Source of the DNA: Bradysia coprophila
Lineage: Eukaryota > Arthropoda > Insecta > Diptera > Sciaridae
NCBI RefSeq assembly: GCF_014529535.1
Contig: NW_023503648.1
Location: forward strand, 62,001-126,000
Length of the DNA: 64,000 nt
Direction of reading: 5' to 3'
Below the pieces are notes generated by a model, which was not told the DNA's origin, did no database searches, and saw nothing but the letters and a program-made list of their open reading frames with translations. Position numbers and translations under genes: made by a program. Position 1 is the stretch's first letter; each line of letters opens with the position of its first letter. Below, piece by piece: positions 33,029-46,897 of the stretch.

Positions 33029-34599
33029 TAAATGTACAAACATTAAAATTGAGGACTCTCATTATTCGTTTGAATTACTTTCTACCGAACCGAATTGCCT
33101 TCCGGTCTTCGTAACCCGAGGCTGCATGAGTATGAGACTATGGTTTGAAACCTGTGCACGCAAATGCACCTAAGGCGAGTGTGTCTCAATCAGTTTGCTT
33201 CGTAGAGAGCAAAAAAAAATGGCACCAAAATGAAGGAATTCACGCCGTAAGTGTGCCTAAAATTTGAATTTTAAGTGAACGATTCGATGAAAAAGTGGAC
33301 CGAAAAATACATTTCAACGCTTCCTTGTATGAAAATGACGCTACGTTAGAAAGACCTCCGCAATTTCCATTTTGAAGAGTAAATTTCAAATAAAATTTTG
33401 TTTTCAACGCAGGCGAGAAAATAGTAAATTTTTCAACTGAGGAGAAACTTCGGCAACCTTTGTTGTGAAAAACGTTGTGTCAGCATCATAACATGCAAAA
33501 TTTGCAAACTTTAGACAATGAAAGTGTAAAGCAGGTATGGTCGATCGTTCGCCCGGAGGACATAAAAATTTGATTTACGCAATCAAACGCACTCATTTTC
33601 ATATTATTTTGACATAATTTATGAATGCGTTTAAGGTGAATTTGCCGATCGGCCGTACTTGTTCTGGACTTTCATTGACTTTAGATGCCTCTGTGGCATA
33701 AAACGTTGTATGCAAGTCGATGCCACCGAGTGATAAAAGTTATTTATGTAACAAGAATCGTAACGAGGTATAATATCGCACTAGATGTCAGATTTGCCGC
33801 GTTTTGCCATATTTTCTTTCGGCCCGCTTAGCACACATGCAAAGTAACTTACGTAATTGCTTGTACGTTTGTTGTTTTGGCTCGCCCTCGGCTCGTTTAG
33901 CAAAGCTCACACTGGCCAAAACAACAAACGTACAAGCAAGGACGTAATATGAACTACTTTTGGTGGATTCGGTTGAAATTTTCAGGGTAGGTCAAAGGCG
34001 TTATTCTAAGAAACTAATTTGAAAGATCTATAAAGTTTAATGTTTGTTTGCCTGTTGGTTTGCTTGTCTCTACGGAAAGTCCCAGAGACTTGACACTTGG
34101 CATACCGACTAGGCGACTAATGAGGAAAAGTTAGGAAAAATGCGTGAAAATGTTGTCACTTTCATGCGTCATTTAACGCGTGAATTTGTTTTTGCCTGTT
34201 TACGTCGTGGATGTGTCTCTTAACCGTAGAAACATTTTTTTAACGCGTGAAAATTTTTGGCGCGTGAAAATATTGAAATATTTTGTAGTCAAAATAATCC
34301 CTAGCCAAGAAATGAACGTCAACACAAGGTATGGTCGAATGACTCACCTCTCATGAGAAGTGAGTTTGTTTATATGAAATCGCTGCGTCCTGCGGTTTGA
34401 ATGAACAGACAATACCTGGTTTATACTTTTATTGGAGCCAAGTCGAGTACGACACTGAATCTGATGTCCTTAACCGGTAGACCCGGTAGACAATTTCCCT
34501 TCTAGTAAAAATACAGATAGAATTTAGAAAGTACCTCTGAAACATCTCATACCACTTCGCTTAATCCTGATACGACATTCTGTGTACGCGCACCCTAAA
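33029..34599. other. Transposon debris 3' of MFS paralogue B
   Basis: Contains the uninterrupted MITE relative at 33243-33378; a segment from about 33460 that recurs at 44535; a hairpin at 33858-33948 whose arms contain CTTGTACGTTTGTTGTTTTG and its complement around a GGCTCG loop; and a Helitron-like 5' segment from 34028. No gene is recognised. Confidence 0.55.
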
Positions 34600-35155
34600 T
34601 AAAATCTTAGGAAATAAATATTGGGTTTTTGAAGTTTTTGTTGCTTTGGTTAGGTGTAGACAATGGCAAAACCATTGAAAAGTTATTAATCCCACGATGC
34701 ATTCACTCAAATCAAAGCCATATTCCCTCAGAGAAATTGTAGGAACACATTTTTCGCTGTAGACTTAGCTTCCCATAGCTTCAAGAATACCTCGGGTTTC
34801 TGATATTTATTTTGATGGTTAACATGTTAATATGAGTGCAGTCGTATGGTCATCGATGAACTGGCCTGATTTTCCTAACAGTCTGAGTTACTCAAATTCC
34901 AAAGGATTAGTGCGATTGCTCTTAGAGTTTTTGGAAACTGCTGTGTTTTGAAGGGGATACGCTCACAGACTTGTTTCTCGTTGCAGTTACCTTATTGTGG
35001 AATTATAACATCACCTTAACTTCACCCAACTCTCAGCAAAAACAAACTTACCTTCAGCTGCTTCACAACCGGATGCTAAATCTCAGGAAAAAGAACAGTT
35101 TTTCGTTTCAATTCAAAATTCTCTATTCAGGTGAAAAGACAGATTTTCCGAAAAT

Positions 35156-36538
<1,383 letters not shown>

Positions 36539-37586
36539 TTACTGAAATGAAGAAAAGGAAAACTTTGAAATTACGGTGCCACCTTTCGTGTATTGAATGT
36601 AAAATGGTTGTTCAGCGTAACGTTTTATTCGATTTGAGGGCAGATTAAGGGATTAAGGTCGCGAAATTCGACTAATAACAAATCGAATGCAAAACTGACC
36701 TAAGCCACTGATATGAAGCAATGCATGCAATTCAAGTAATTTTTCCGTCATTGTTTACAAGAGTACACAGACGAGGGTCTTAGTGTGTACTCATTCCTTA
36801 CATTTTTAGTTGCTTAGACTGCGAATGAATAATTTATGTTGGAAACGAGACACCGCAATTTTGTTGATGTAAAACGATCAGAAAGAGCTTGGTAGCTATC
36901 ATTAACACCGAGGTCTTATCATTCTATGGGAAGCGAAACAAAGAAACGCAAAATGTCCTCCATTTTGTTTATGTAAAATTTCGCCTTGCGAAAATCTAAT
37001 TATCCACAGCGAACCATTCGAAATTAATTCCAGAAAAATCGTTTAATTATTGAGTCTAATGAATCGGTTAAAAATACGGAATTCGAATGGTCAGAGGATC
37101 AGTAAGTACTTCGCCACTTCCGTAATTAATTGCGATGAATCACGGGAAAACTATTTTGCGGACCAAATTTAATCACGAAAAAATTAGTAATTTGCGGGGT
37201 AGCTGGGGCTGATTCACGATTAATTTGTTTCCGTCTTTGCTAACGATGCAAGAATCTGATGAAATAATTTGCTATAATTTGGAACATTCCAGAAATCACA
37301 ACGCAGCGAATTGATTATTCGTCTGCCATTTTGTATGAATTTCCATTTTCCTCTTTTTTTATCACAAAAAACGATGGATTTGCGGAGCAGTAATTACCTT
37401 TTGGTTTGCTTTCGTTAACAATTAAATTGTTGCAAATGTTCACTGAATTTGGAATTTTTCACTTTAGATTTTCGAAATTTTCTTCAAGAATTTCTTTTTA
37501 CTTTCACACTTGGTTGTGTTAGATTGAGTTGTTTGCTGCTCAAAAGACTACTTGATTATAACGAGCCAGCTCTCAGCACACCCGTC

Positions 37587-37593
37587 CTTTATA
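37587..37593 (-). promoter_or_regulatory. TATA box of polyubiquitin copy 1, with an upstream TGACGTCA site
   Basis: Minus-strand TATAAAG lies about 190 bases upstream of the putative 5' UTR donor. 54 bases further upstream is a perfect TGACGTCA palindrome (37647-37654), the consensus for CREB/ATF factors, next to TTCTCGAA, a two-unit heat-shock-element-like word. Both are kept in the duplicated copy, except that the latter is altered to TTATCGAA there. Confidence 0.65.
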
Positions 37594-38570
37594 GACACTG
37601 CTCTCTTTCTGTGTGTTCAGCAATTGATTCTCGAAAACAAAAACACTGACGTCAGTACTTCATCGTAGTGTGTGTTTGTGTGTTCGAATCGTTTTCTATT
37701 AGCGGCATTGGCTTAGCTCTCTCACGATGTCATCGATATTCGAATGAAAGAAAAATATTTTATTTTGAAATTAAGAGGCCTTCACTGCTCTTACACACAT
37801 GCCACATGCAAATCTTCTAATTAATTTAATTATAGCGAATCGCTAGATCATTGTGTTGGTTGTGATGATTCTATGGAAATGTTAACGGATTTTGGGAAAC
37901 GCTAAAAATAGCAATCTTGTTGTTGTGTACGCTTTTCTTTCTTAGAAAGTTGAGTCAACTAATGAAATTCGACGAAATTCATTGCACTCAAAGATTGTCT
38001 TAAAGAAAAGCTGAAAAATGCGTCGCATGTCGAATCATTCTACGCAATAACATTCGACTTGTTTATCGCTGTTGGTGTATTGACGGGCGTGTGTTTGCTG
38101 AGCTGGTGTGTGATATATAAGTGATAAGCGTGTGTCCTATCGTTCGTTTGCCTATGAGAAGACAAACAATCAACTTTATTGGTAGTCAAAGTACTCTTGT
38201 TTTCGAAAGACGTAGAAATTACGCGAATGCACAGGAAATGATAGACAAATTTGCATACATGCGAGAATATTGTAAGTCTTCACTTCAGTTCTACTCAATA
38301 ATCTATTGAAGGTCGACACTTTAATTTCGGAATGTTCAGTGGAAACGCAGACCTATTATTAGACGCGTGCACTCTACGTATGAAAGTAGTTGGAATAATG
38401 TTGCAAAGAAAGAACCAGTATCCATGCTATTAATGGAACGTTGTTTGTCTACTCGAGAAGAAATCTTACTCGAAAATTCTATTGTTTAGATAATGATTGA
38501 CGTACTGAACTTTTAATCGGATCATTTAACAGAAAAACAAGAACATTCAAACTGAATGAAAGGCTATGAT

Positions 38571-39365
38571 AAGATATTCTGAACTTATCGTCCGGACCAA
38601 TAAATTATAGCGTTTACAGACAGCACCCGAAACTTACATCTTGCAGGAATGAATCAATCAAGAAAATTGTGCTATTCCAATTAGTTCTTGGCGTGCAGCA
38701 ACGCACTTCAAGCATGAATGGTACTGTAAATGCTTTCATGACAACGTTTCCTAAAATGAAGCTCCTATCAGCTCTTCAATTGAGAGCGTTCATTCTGTCT
38801 TGTGAACGTATGTTACGGAACAACTGATGAGGGCCGCCGTATCTTGCTGAGGCCGAAACAGTGTCTTCGTTTCGATAGAAGTGTCTATCAAATCACTGAA
38901 TGTGATTGTAGAGGAGGGAAAGAGGGAATCGTAACGTTAAAGAAAACCGACATAGTTATAGTGTGTCAGCATGATGATGATGATGATAGAGTATATTATC
39001 ATTTGATGACACACTACAGTTGACGATAAAATGGAAAATTTTATCATGCCCGCACGTTATTAAGCGAGCGTGACGCAAGACCAATGTTTTTTAAAAAAAT
39101 TGGGGACGGTGGAGCATATTTACAGCAACTGTTTGACTTCTCCCTCTTGGTTCCAATTCTAAAATTTTTTTGGGTTCATTTTGTGTTGATAAAACTTTTG
39201 CATACAGAACACGCAGAATACGCAGAATGCGTCACCCTCAGCTATATCAATTATTTTGTAAGTAAGATAAAGGACTTGCGTCACATTTACCCTTTAAGGG
39301 TTTTTTGATTGATACAAAAATTCACCTCCTTTGATGATTCTCATTGAAACTGAATGGAATTCAGG
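38571..39365. other. Stretch without recognised gene
   Basis: Partly repeats: from about 38995 the sequence (GACACACTACAGTTGACGAT, GACGCAAGACC, CTTGCGTCACATTTACC) resembles decayed ends of the foldback and MITE families at 21118-21906 and 24436-24619. The frames at 38802-39308 are not recognisable proteins. Confidence 0.4.
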
Positions 39366-40602
39366 CTTTTTAGACCCGTACGAAGTACTGGGGTCTTATA
39401 GGTTTACGCATACGTTTGTAACACGTCGAATTGGACTCCCTGAGTAAGGGGAAACCTATTGTGGTTGTCTAGAGATGCCAAATCCGCAAAAAAAATGTCC
39501 GTCTGTCTGTCTGTCTGTCTGCACGATAACTTGAGTAAAACGCATCCGATTTTGAAAATTCTTTTTTTTTCCCGTTTGGTAATGTCAAAAGACAGGCTAA
39601 GTTCGAAGATGAGTGATTTTAAATCGACCCATCCCGAGCTGTGGCCCAATAAGTGCTTTACGGTTTTTCGAAGATATCTCCGGACATTCAAACGTTACAC
39701 TTGTAAGTGATACGTCAAATAAAAGGTATTTACAATACCGATCGACAAAAAAAAAGTTTATGGAAATCGGATGACCGACTCGTGAGTTAGACCCCTTGGT
39801 GGGGAACAGGCACAGGGCGGCAAGCAGTTTTTGCTTGTAGGTCGGCCACATTTGAACATATTTCGACTGTTTTAGCTTTATTAGATAGGTATTGACCGTA
39901 CCAATCAGGGAAATTTTTTTTATGAAATTACGTTCTCCGGAGCGTGAGCTAGGTCTCTTGGAGTGAGCTCTTATCTGGCTACTCGGCCGTACAGTGAACG
40001 TGGAGTATTTTGTCAATATCTCGAGTAAATTTTGACCGAATTTCATGATTTTTTTTTTGTTTGAAAGGTATTAACGAATGTAAAGCGTCGGTAAAATTTC
40101 CGGTCTCCTAACAAAATGGCTGCCGGTGGCCATATTGGATTTTAATAAAAGTGATATATATTGGGAAAAATGGTACTTAGAGAGTTTCTGTTAACATGGA
40201 AGTAATTGGTTATGTGTGTGGGGTGCTTCAGGCATTCCATACATGGACATCTATATTTACCTATATACAGCTATATTGAGCTATATACAGGCATATAGAG
40301 CTATATAATAGCATATTCCTCTGTGAAATGTTTATTTATAGTGAAATATAGTTAAATATAGCGGTATATAGCTGTTTAAATAGGAATTTATGAAATTTGT
40401 CTTCGTACGGGGCTGTCTATATTGCCTCCGGCAATTTAATTGTATATGATAACAAGGCAAAGAGTGGATAATGTAAGTGATTTTAAAGGGAGAATAGTTT
40501 TTCAGCAGAGAAGAAAATGAAGTAAGAGAAATGAAGAGTTTCACATTAAAGGCTTTTGATACGAATAGGTGTTTCGTACGGGTCGGCGTTAGCTATGTTT
40601 TT
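39366..40602 (-). mobile_element. ~1.2-kb repeat with CCCGTACGAA ends (copy 2)
   Basis: Inverted relative to 25108-26750 and lacking the hAT insert. Recognisable by GACCCGTACGAAGTACTGGG at the left and TTCGTACGGGTCGGCGTTAG at the right. It supplies the empty-site evidence for the 433-bp element. Confidence 0.75.
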
Positions 40603-41510
40603 ACGTTACGATTTGGCAACGCGCTGAGGATACATACATGAAGCTCGGACGAGGGCAGCTATAAATAAATCAACAAAAAGCTACTTTTCACTTTTATTGC
40701 GGGTAGCAGCTGAGCCAATAATGGTATTGGCTGTCCCCAATAAATTTGAAAAGGAGTGTGCGTTTGTGTACAATAAATTTTGTGAAAGGAAGGATTGTTT
40801 TGGTTTTCTGCTCCATTAGTCTGATATTTCGCGCTGTGGGTTAGCTCTAGTGTTGCTTTTAACATTAACAGTTTGTAACGTTAAAAATCCAGCGCTGATT
40901 GTGTCCTCAATCTATGATTATTTCCGTTTGACTATTAGCTAAACATTAGACGCCCATGTAGTTTTCCACCTCAATCGAGGAAATTTTCAGTGATTCCAAA
41001 CGCTCTGTTTAAGAGCGCATCGATTTGAAACTACACAGGATCTTCAATCAACACAAATTGACATGCAACCTTGAGAGTAATTACGTTTTGGATGGTCGAC
41101 AACGACAAAACTACTTAGACGTCCGTTTCTACGTTTCGATTTGTAACGGTCAAAGCTACCAATGGTAGCCAATGGTAGCAGCTGAGTCAAATTGCTTCAG
41201 TTTTTATTGTTGATTGAAGATCCAGTGTAGAGCAAAATCAAACGTTGCGTGCTTGTACTACATGCTAAAAGAAAGCCATAAAAAAGTACTGAATCAGCAA
41301 AGCAAACAGAAAATACATAAGGCTTGATTTACTTCGTTTACATGACAGTTCGCTCTCTCACGGAATACTTTTTGTTGAGTGGAAATCATACTTAACACAT
41401 TGAAACTGAATCGAATTAAGTTCCAACAAACTAATTTTTTTTTTTTTTTTTTGTCGATAGAGAACGTTATTATAAGGTACATTGTTGAGTATCATGTGTC
41501 AAAAAAAGTT
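40603..41510. other. Stretch with a 200-bp MITE and part of another
   Basis: No gene is recognised. It holds the MITE at 41031-41230 and a half copy of the TACTCCGTGAGAGAG family at about 41340-41383. The minus-strand frame at 40659-40865 has no known motif. Confidence 0.4.
41031..41230. mobile_element. 200-bp MITE with 22-bp inverted ends
   Basis: It starts CTACACAGGATCTTCAATCA and ends with the complement of CTACACTGGATCTTCAATCA. The target duplication is unclear. The interior has a small ACCAATGGTAGCCAATGGTAG repeat. Confidence 0.65.
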
Positions 41511-41513
41511 AAA

Positions 41514-41552
41514 ACCAAGTGGAGTGTCGACTCCTTCTGGATGTTATAGTCG
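41514..41552 (-). pseudogene. 39-bp ubiquitin fragment
   Basis: The minus strand reads [13 protein letters not shown], residues 58-70 of ubiquitin, with the codon usage of the intact polyubiquitin units. It starts and stops abruptly; the next base belongs to the PUS7-like fragment in the opposite orientation. Confidence 0.85.
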
Positions 41553-41681
41553 CCCGAAGCGGAATGCAAACAAGACGGCAAGGAGAAAACGTGTGTCATC
41601 CTGGAATCTTCGTTGTACAAAGGTACCTACGCGACAATTGCGCTGCGTGAATTGCTGAACTGTACGCGCACGTGGAGATGA
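41553..41681 (+). pseudogene. Fragment resembling the C-terminus of a PUS7-type tRNA pseudouridine synthase
   Basis: A 42-codon frame ends at a TGA. It contains KTCVILESSL, then YKGTYATIALRELLNCTRTW. The TYAT-x-A-x-REL block is what I remember of the extreme C-terminus of PUS7 (TruD family) proteins. There is no upstream catalytic domain and no start context; the frame opens directly at the junction with the ubiquitin fragment. It is either a captured gene piece or debris of a deletion. The identification rests on a short match. Confidence 0.5.
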
Positions 41682-41713
41682 CGTCAGAACAGAGTTGTTG
41701 TACGACGCCTAGT

Positions 41714-42070
41714 TTATGCATTAAAAAGTTCCTTACCATGAATGAACATGAAACGTGTTGTCTTTGTGAAACGGCCAACAAGTGCCTTTGCCGAACCCTT
41801 CTTTGCTGTAGCAGCGCCCCTGAAGGTAAAAATGGTTGCAATTCCAGCTGAACAGAATTTGTTGAATTGTACGAATTGACTGTTGGGACCCTGTCGAGTT
41901 AAACATGCGCTATGTACGTTGGTCGGTTGCAGGAAAACTTCAAGTGCAATCTCATTCCCAACCTCACAATAAAAAATTTTGTTTCCCTGTCCCACTAATT
42001 CGGTTTCCCTAGGACTTTCATTTGAAACAACTTTGTTGCTGCATTCTGGAAATCTGGACGATTCATAGTT
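41714..42070 (-). pseudogene. Unrecognised open segment, possible exon
   Basis: A minus-strand frame open for about 119 codons, protein-like in composition (KIFYCEVGNEIALEVFLQ, RFTKTTRFMFIHG). A good acceptor-like TTTCCAG lies near 42045 and a donor-like G|GTAAGG after FMFIHG near 41733. No ATG start and no known family. It could be an internal exon of a broken gene. Confidence 0.4.
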
Positions 42071-42422
42071 TCAGGGAATGTTACCAGGTCAGGTTGCCCA
42101 GGACCCACACTTCTATTTATATGCAACAACTGCTTCAATTAATATTAGTCCAGGTGCAGTTCCTCATCACCAAAAAGAATTGTTGAAAGTCGCCATTCTT
42201 TCCCAATAATAATCATCCTTCCCCTTCGAAGTCATTCATGCCCATCAAACTAAGTGAACCAAAGACTTCGTAATGTTCGGGAAACCAGGGGAACGACTTT
42301 TTAGATTTCCTTACCAGAACTTACCATTTCACTTGAAAGTCAGTCTCAGCAGGAGGACGAAGGACACCGAAGTACTCGCAAAGACAAGACAACCGAAATT
42401 TGAATTTCTAAATTTCAACGTT

Positions 42423-42428
42423 TTTATT
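42423..42428 (-). terminator. Candidate polyadenylation signal for the ubiquitin fusion
   Basis: AATAAA on the minus strand lies about 110 bases after the fusion frame's stop codon. Confidence 0.45.
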
Positions 42429-42538
42429 CACGAAAATCAGTAACTGGTTGACAAAAACTGGAATTTTGAACAGCGAAAAATGTTAATTTAAATGCGCCGA
42501 GCTAGTTATGCACATGCTAAAATGATTATTCACCTAAT

Positions 42539-43129
<591 letters not shown>

Positions 43130-43985
43130 TCAGCAATTGATTCTCGAAAACAAAAACACTGACGTCAGTACTTCATCGTAGTGTGTGTTTGTGTGTTCGA
43201 ATCGTTTTATATTAGCGGCATTGGCTTAGCTCTCTCACGATCTCATCGATATTCGAATGAAAGAAAAATATTTTATTTTGAAATTGAGAGGCCTTCACTG
43301 CTTTTACACACATGCCACATGCAAATCTTCTAATTAATTTAATTATAGCGATTCGCTAGATCATTGTGTTGGTGTGATAATTCTATGGAAAGGTTAACGG
43401 ATTTTCGGAAACGCTAAAAATAACAATCTTGTTGTTGTGTACGCTTTTCTTTCTTAGAAAGTTGAGTCAACTAATGAAATTCGACGAAATTCATTGCACT
43501 CAAAGATTGTCTTAAAGAAAAGCTGAAAAATGCGTCGCATGTCGAATCATTCTACGCAATAACATTCGACTTGTTTATCGCTATTGGTGTATTGACGATG
43601 AGCGTGTGTTTGCTGAGCTGGTGTGTGATATTATAACTGATAAGCGTGTGTCCTATCGTTCGTTTGTCTATGAGAAGACAAACAATCAATTTTATTGGTA
43701 GTCAAAGTACTCTTGTTTTCGAAAGACGTAGAAATTACGCGAATGCACAGGAAATGATTGGCCTTTGTATAGTGTATGCTATGCAACAAAATTAACATTT
43801 TCATTGCAAATTTGCGTACATGCGAGAATATTGTAGGTCTTCACTTCAATTCTACTCAATAACCTATTGAAGGTCGACGCTTTAATTTCGGAATGTTCAG
43901 TGGAAACGCAGACCTATTATTAGACGCGTGCACTCTACGTATGAAAGTAGTTGGAATAATGTTGCAAAGAACCAGTATGCATGCA
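43130..43985 (+). repeat. Third copy of the polyubiquitin upstream flank
   Basis: Matches 37617-38440 and 49873-50720, including the TGACGTCA site (43160-43167), but lacks the TATA box and first exon. The junction with ubiquitin coding sequence is at about 43123-43130. Confidence 0.85.
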
Positions 43986-45732
43986 AGGGTCTTGTTGGGT
44001 TTGAAATGACTGAATATTTATTCATTTTCATAAACCTAAATTTGTATCATAAAATGAGTTGGGTTTAAAATTCATCCACACTGAGATTGTGTAAGAGACC
44101 GTAAAAGATTGAAAACTTACACATTTCTTACAGAAATTTTTCGAGGTACACGAAACGTATACATGGTCGTGTGAGGTATCATTGGAAAGGTAATTGCATG
44201 TACGCCGAATTATGTGAAGTTGAAATGTTTAAGCGGTTACATTGCATCGTAGATGGTAGCAAACTTCCGTAAGACTCAACTTTCCCTGAAAGTACATGCA
44301 ATTACCTTTCTAATGACACCCCGTACGGCTCGTGTAACTGGAGAATTTTTTGTAAGAAAAGTGCAAGTTTTCGGTTTTTGATCATCTTTCATCAGCCACA
44401 CAAGCTTCGTAGAATTTTTTTGAAAGTGGTTTTGGCTTCTAGGGTCAAGGTCTTGTCTTCTAGGGTCGAGGTCTTGTCTTGGTACCTATAAAAAATTCCA
44501 ATAGAAATGGGTCCGATTTCGGTCTTCTGTTTTTCACTTTGTTGTGAAAAACGTTGTGTTGACCTCGGCTAAGAGGAGCAAATTTCATTTTCTTGGATTA
44601 CTTTTGTGGCCAATTTTCCAACTTTTCTTCATTCGGTGAACAATAGTTATTGATGCTTTCGAGTGTTAATAGTTATTAATGTAACAAGAATGATATGCTG
44701 ATGTTATCGCACTAGATGTCAGATTGCCAATCCGAGGCGAAGTCGAGGTTGGCATCCGCGATTTACCATATTTTACTTTCGGCCCGCTTAGCAATCATAC
44801 AAACTAACTTACGTAATTGCTTGTACGTTTGTTGTTTTGGCTGCTGTGATTACTTCACTCGCCTTCGGCTTGTTCCGCAAAGCTCACACTTGCCAAAACA
44901 ACAAATGTAGAAGCTATGGCGTAATAGTATGTTCCGTCACTGGGTGTTAAGGAATCTCGCGCCGCGTCATTCACAATAATTCACAAAGTGACATCTTCCT
45001 TATACAAAATGTGTCAAAATGTACATTATTGTGATTGACGCGGCGCGAGATTCCTAGCAACCCGTCACTGTTTGTAAATATTTGTTTAGTCAAGTGTGAG
45101 GTTTGCGGAAAGAGCCGAAGGCGAGTGGAGTAATCACACGTGCCTAAACAAGCATTTACAAGCAGTGACGTAACACATTTTACATGTTTGTAGACGGTAA
45201 GTGCATTTTCCCTGTCACAAGCAGTGATGTAAAGTGCACTTTACCGTGCATAAGCATGTAATATCACTATAAACTACTTTTGGTGGATTCGTTTGAAATT
45301 TTCAGGGTAGGTCAAAGGCGTTATTCTAAGAAACTAATTTGAAACATCTATCATATAAAGTTCAATATTTGTTTGTTTGTTGATTTGTTTGTCTCCCAGA
45401 CGGAAAGTCCTAGAGTCTTGAAACTTGCCATACCGACTAATGATTAAAAGTGAGTATTATTTGACGCACGAATTTTGTTTTAACCGTTTACGCCGTGTGA
45501 ATGTATTTCTTAACGTTTTTGACGAGTGAAATTTTTTAAATATTTTGTCATTAAATGATCCCGATCGATTAAATAATCCCGATTAAGAGCTAATGTCGAA
45601 ATTTTCAGTTTTAGTAGTTGGCTAGAATGAATCTGATTCCTTAACCTGTCACAGACGACAAGCATATTGACAGTTTTACAATCTGATCTTTTACTTCATT
45701 TGTTTTAAACAAGTTTTTTTTTCTAAGACCTC
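43986..45732. other. Transposon-rich stretch
   Basis: Holds a palindromic segment at about 44180-44325 (GGTAATTGCATGTAC and complement), a 22-bp direct repeat at 44440-44485, the block 44535-45345 related to 33460-34020 with GGCGAGTGGAGTAATCAC inverted pairs, a 120-bp MITE, and a Helitron-like segment from 45348. No gene is recognised. Confidence 0.5.
44943..45062. mobile_element. 120-bp MITE, GGTGTTAAGG...CCTAGCAACC (copy 1)
   Basis: Long inverted repeats around GGAATCTCGCGCCGCGTCA. The flanking 8-bp duplication is CGTCACTG (44935-44942 and 45063-45070). It is almost identical to 52271-52390, which implies recent activity. The 8-bp duplication fits hAT, P or Merlin; the GG end does not decide. 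Confidence 0.92.
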
Positions 45733-46425
45733 ATTAGTCAGAGTTTGTCGTTTACTACTGCTGTCGTTGTCGATAACAGATAGATGACAGACGTCTGTAA
45801 CAGGTTAATTCTACCCAGTAGGAGGCCCAGTTGATGTGATGGTAGCGCTTGCAGCCACTTTGAAGATGATTTAGTTGATGACGCAAGAAGTCTAGCACGA
45901 TCAGTCGGACCACTGGATGACAGAAGCTCGTTGTGGATATGGTTAACACGCAAAAATCCCACTCTGCTTGATCCATCTTTTGATTCGATTCGGTCGGAGT
46001 CCATTCATGTGGATACGCTTCGACTGACGCTATGAATCGATCGTTCAAAACGCACAAGTTGAACTTGGCAAGTATCCTATTCGACAAGGCCTGCGATTGA
46101 TAAACGGTAGCGAAATATGCTGGATGCGCTAAGTCGACCATTTTTCTGATACCTAGGCCTGTAAATGCTAGTGGTAACGATGCTTGAGTCCAAGATATGT
46201 CGCTCAATTCATTGTTGATGATTGCTTCTAAGGTGAGACGGTAGAAATTGTCGATTTCGGTTAAATGTTGCAGGTGATTGAACGTTGGACTGCACCTTAA
46301 CAGATGCTGGAATCGTTGAGATGACAGTAACGAAGTAAGGATAACGCAGGATGGATGTCCAGTGAATTTAATCGTTTACACAGCGTTGTTGTCACGGTAC
46401 ATAAAATCTTAATGCTTTATTTCCA
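45733..46425 (-). pseudogene. C-terminal fragment of the zinc-finger reverse transcriptase family
   Basis: The minus strand reads DIHPALSLLRYCHL, matching DVHPALCLFRYCM near the truncated end of the element at 15613-17795. It continues through NNELSDISWTQASLPL, GLGIRKMVDLAHPAYFA and, in a shifted frame, DRARLLASSTKSSSKWLQAL. These are blocks that follow the RT domain in this family. At least two frameshifts (near 46320 and 45990) break it. It overlaps the other copy by only about 30 residues. Confidence 0.75.
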
Positions 46426-46433
46426 CTTACCAA

Positions 46434-46546
46434 AAAAGTACTCCGTGTGAGAGACAAAATTGAATTTTTTCAATTTTCGCTTTGTTTACGTGACAGCCCG
46501 CACTCTTACGGTCCTCACACTGAGTAATTTTTGTTGAGTGGAAACC
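46434..46546. mobile_element. Palindromic MITE (TACTCCGTGAGAGAG family, copy 2)
   Basis: AAAAAAGTACTCCGTGTGAG at the left pairs with CTCACACTGAGTAATTTTTG at the right. The same family as 28746-28848. Confidence 0.7.
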
Positions 46547-46623
46547 ATACTCTTGAGAAATAATTTTGAATTTTTTGTTGCTTTGATCAAGGTTCAGAAC
46601 TTTGGCTTTGATTAGGTGTAGAC

Positions 46624-46897
46624 TAGGGTGGGTCGATTTTTCCAACTTTAAAATCCACATCCAACGTAGCTGTGTAGCTGGAAGCAACTAAACTTGTGGT
46701 ATCATTACCTTTTCGTTTCAGCACACTTTTGGGTATCCCACTGATGGCTAGAGTTCCTGTGAAAAATCAGATTTTCAAATATGCATGTGGGATACTCAAC
46801 AGTGAGCGGAAACGATAAGGTAAAAAATGTTTAGTTTCGTCAAGCTGCACAATCCGCTTGATGTGGATTTTAACGTTGGTAAAATCGACCCAGTCTA
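46624..46897. mobile_element. 274-bp hAT-type element inserted in duplication copy 2
   Basis: It begins TAGGGTGGGTCGATTTTTCC and ends with the complement of TAGACTGGGTCGATTTTACC, flanked by the 8-bp duplication GTGTAGAC (46616-46623 and 46898-46905). The duplication partner has one GTGTAGAC at about 34656-34663 and no insert, so it arrived after the duplication. Confidence 0.92.
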
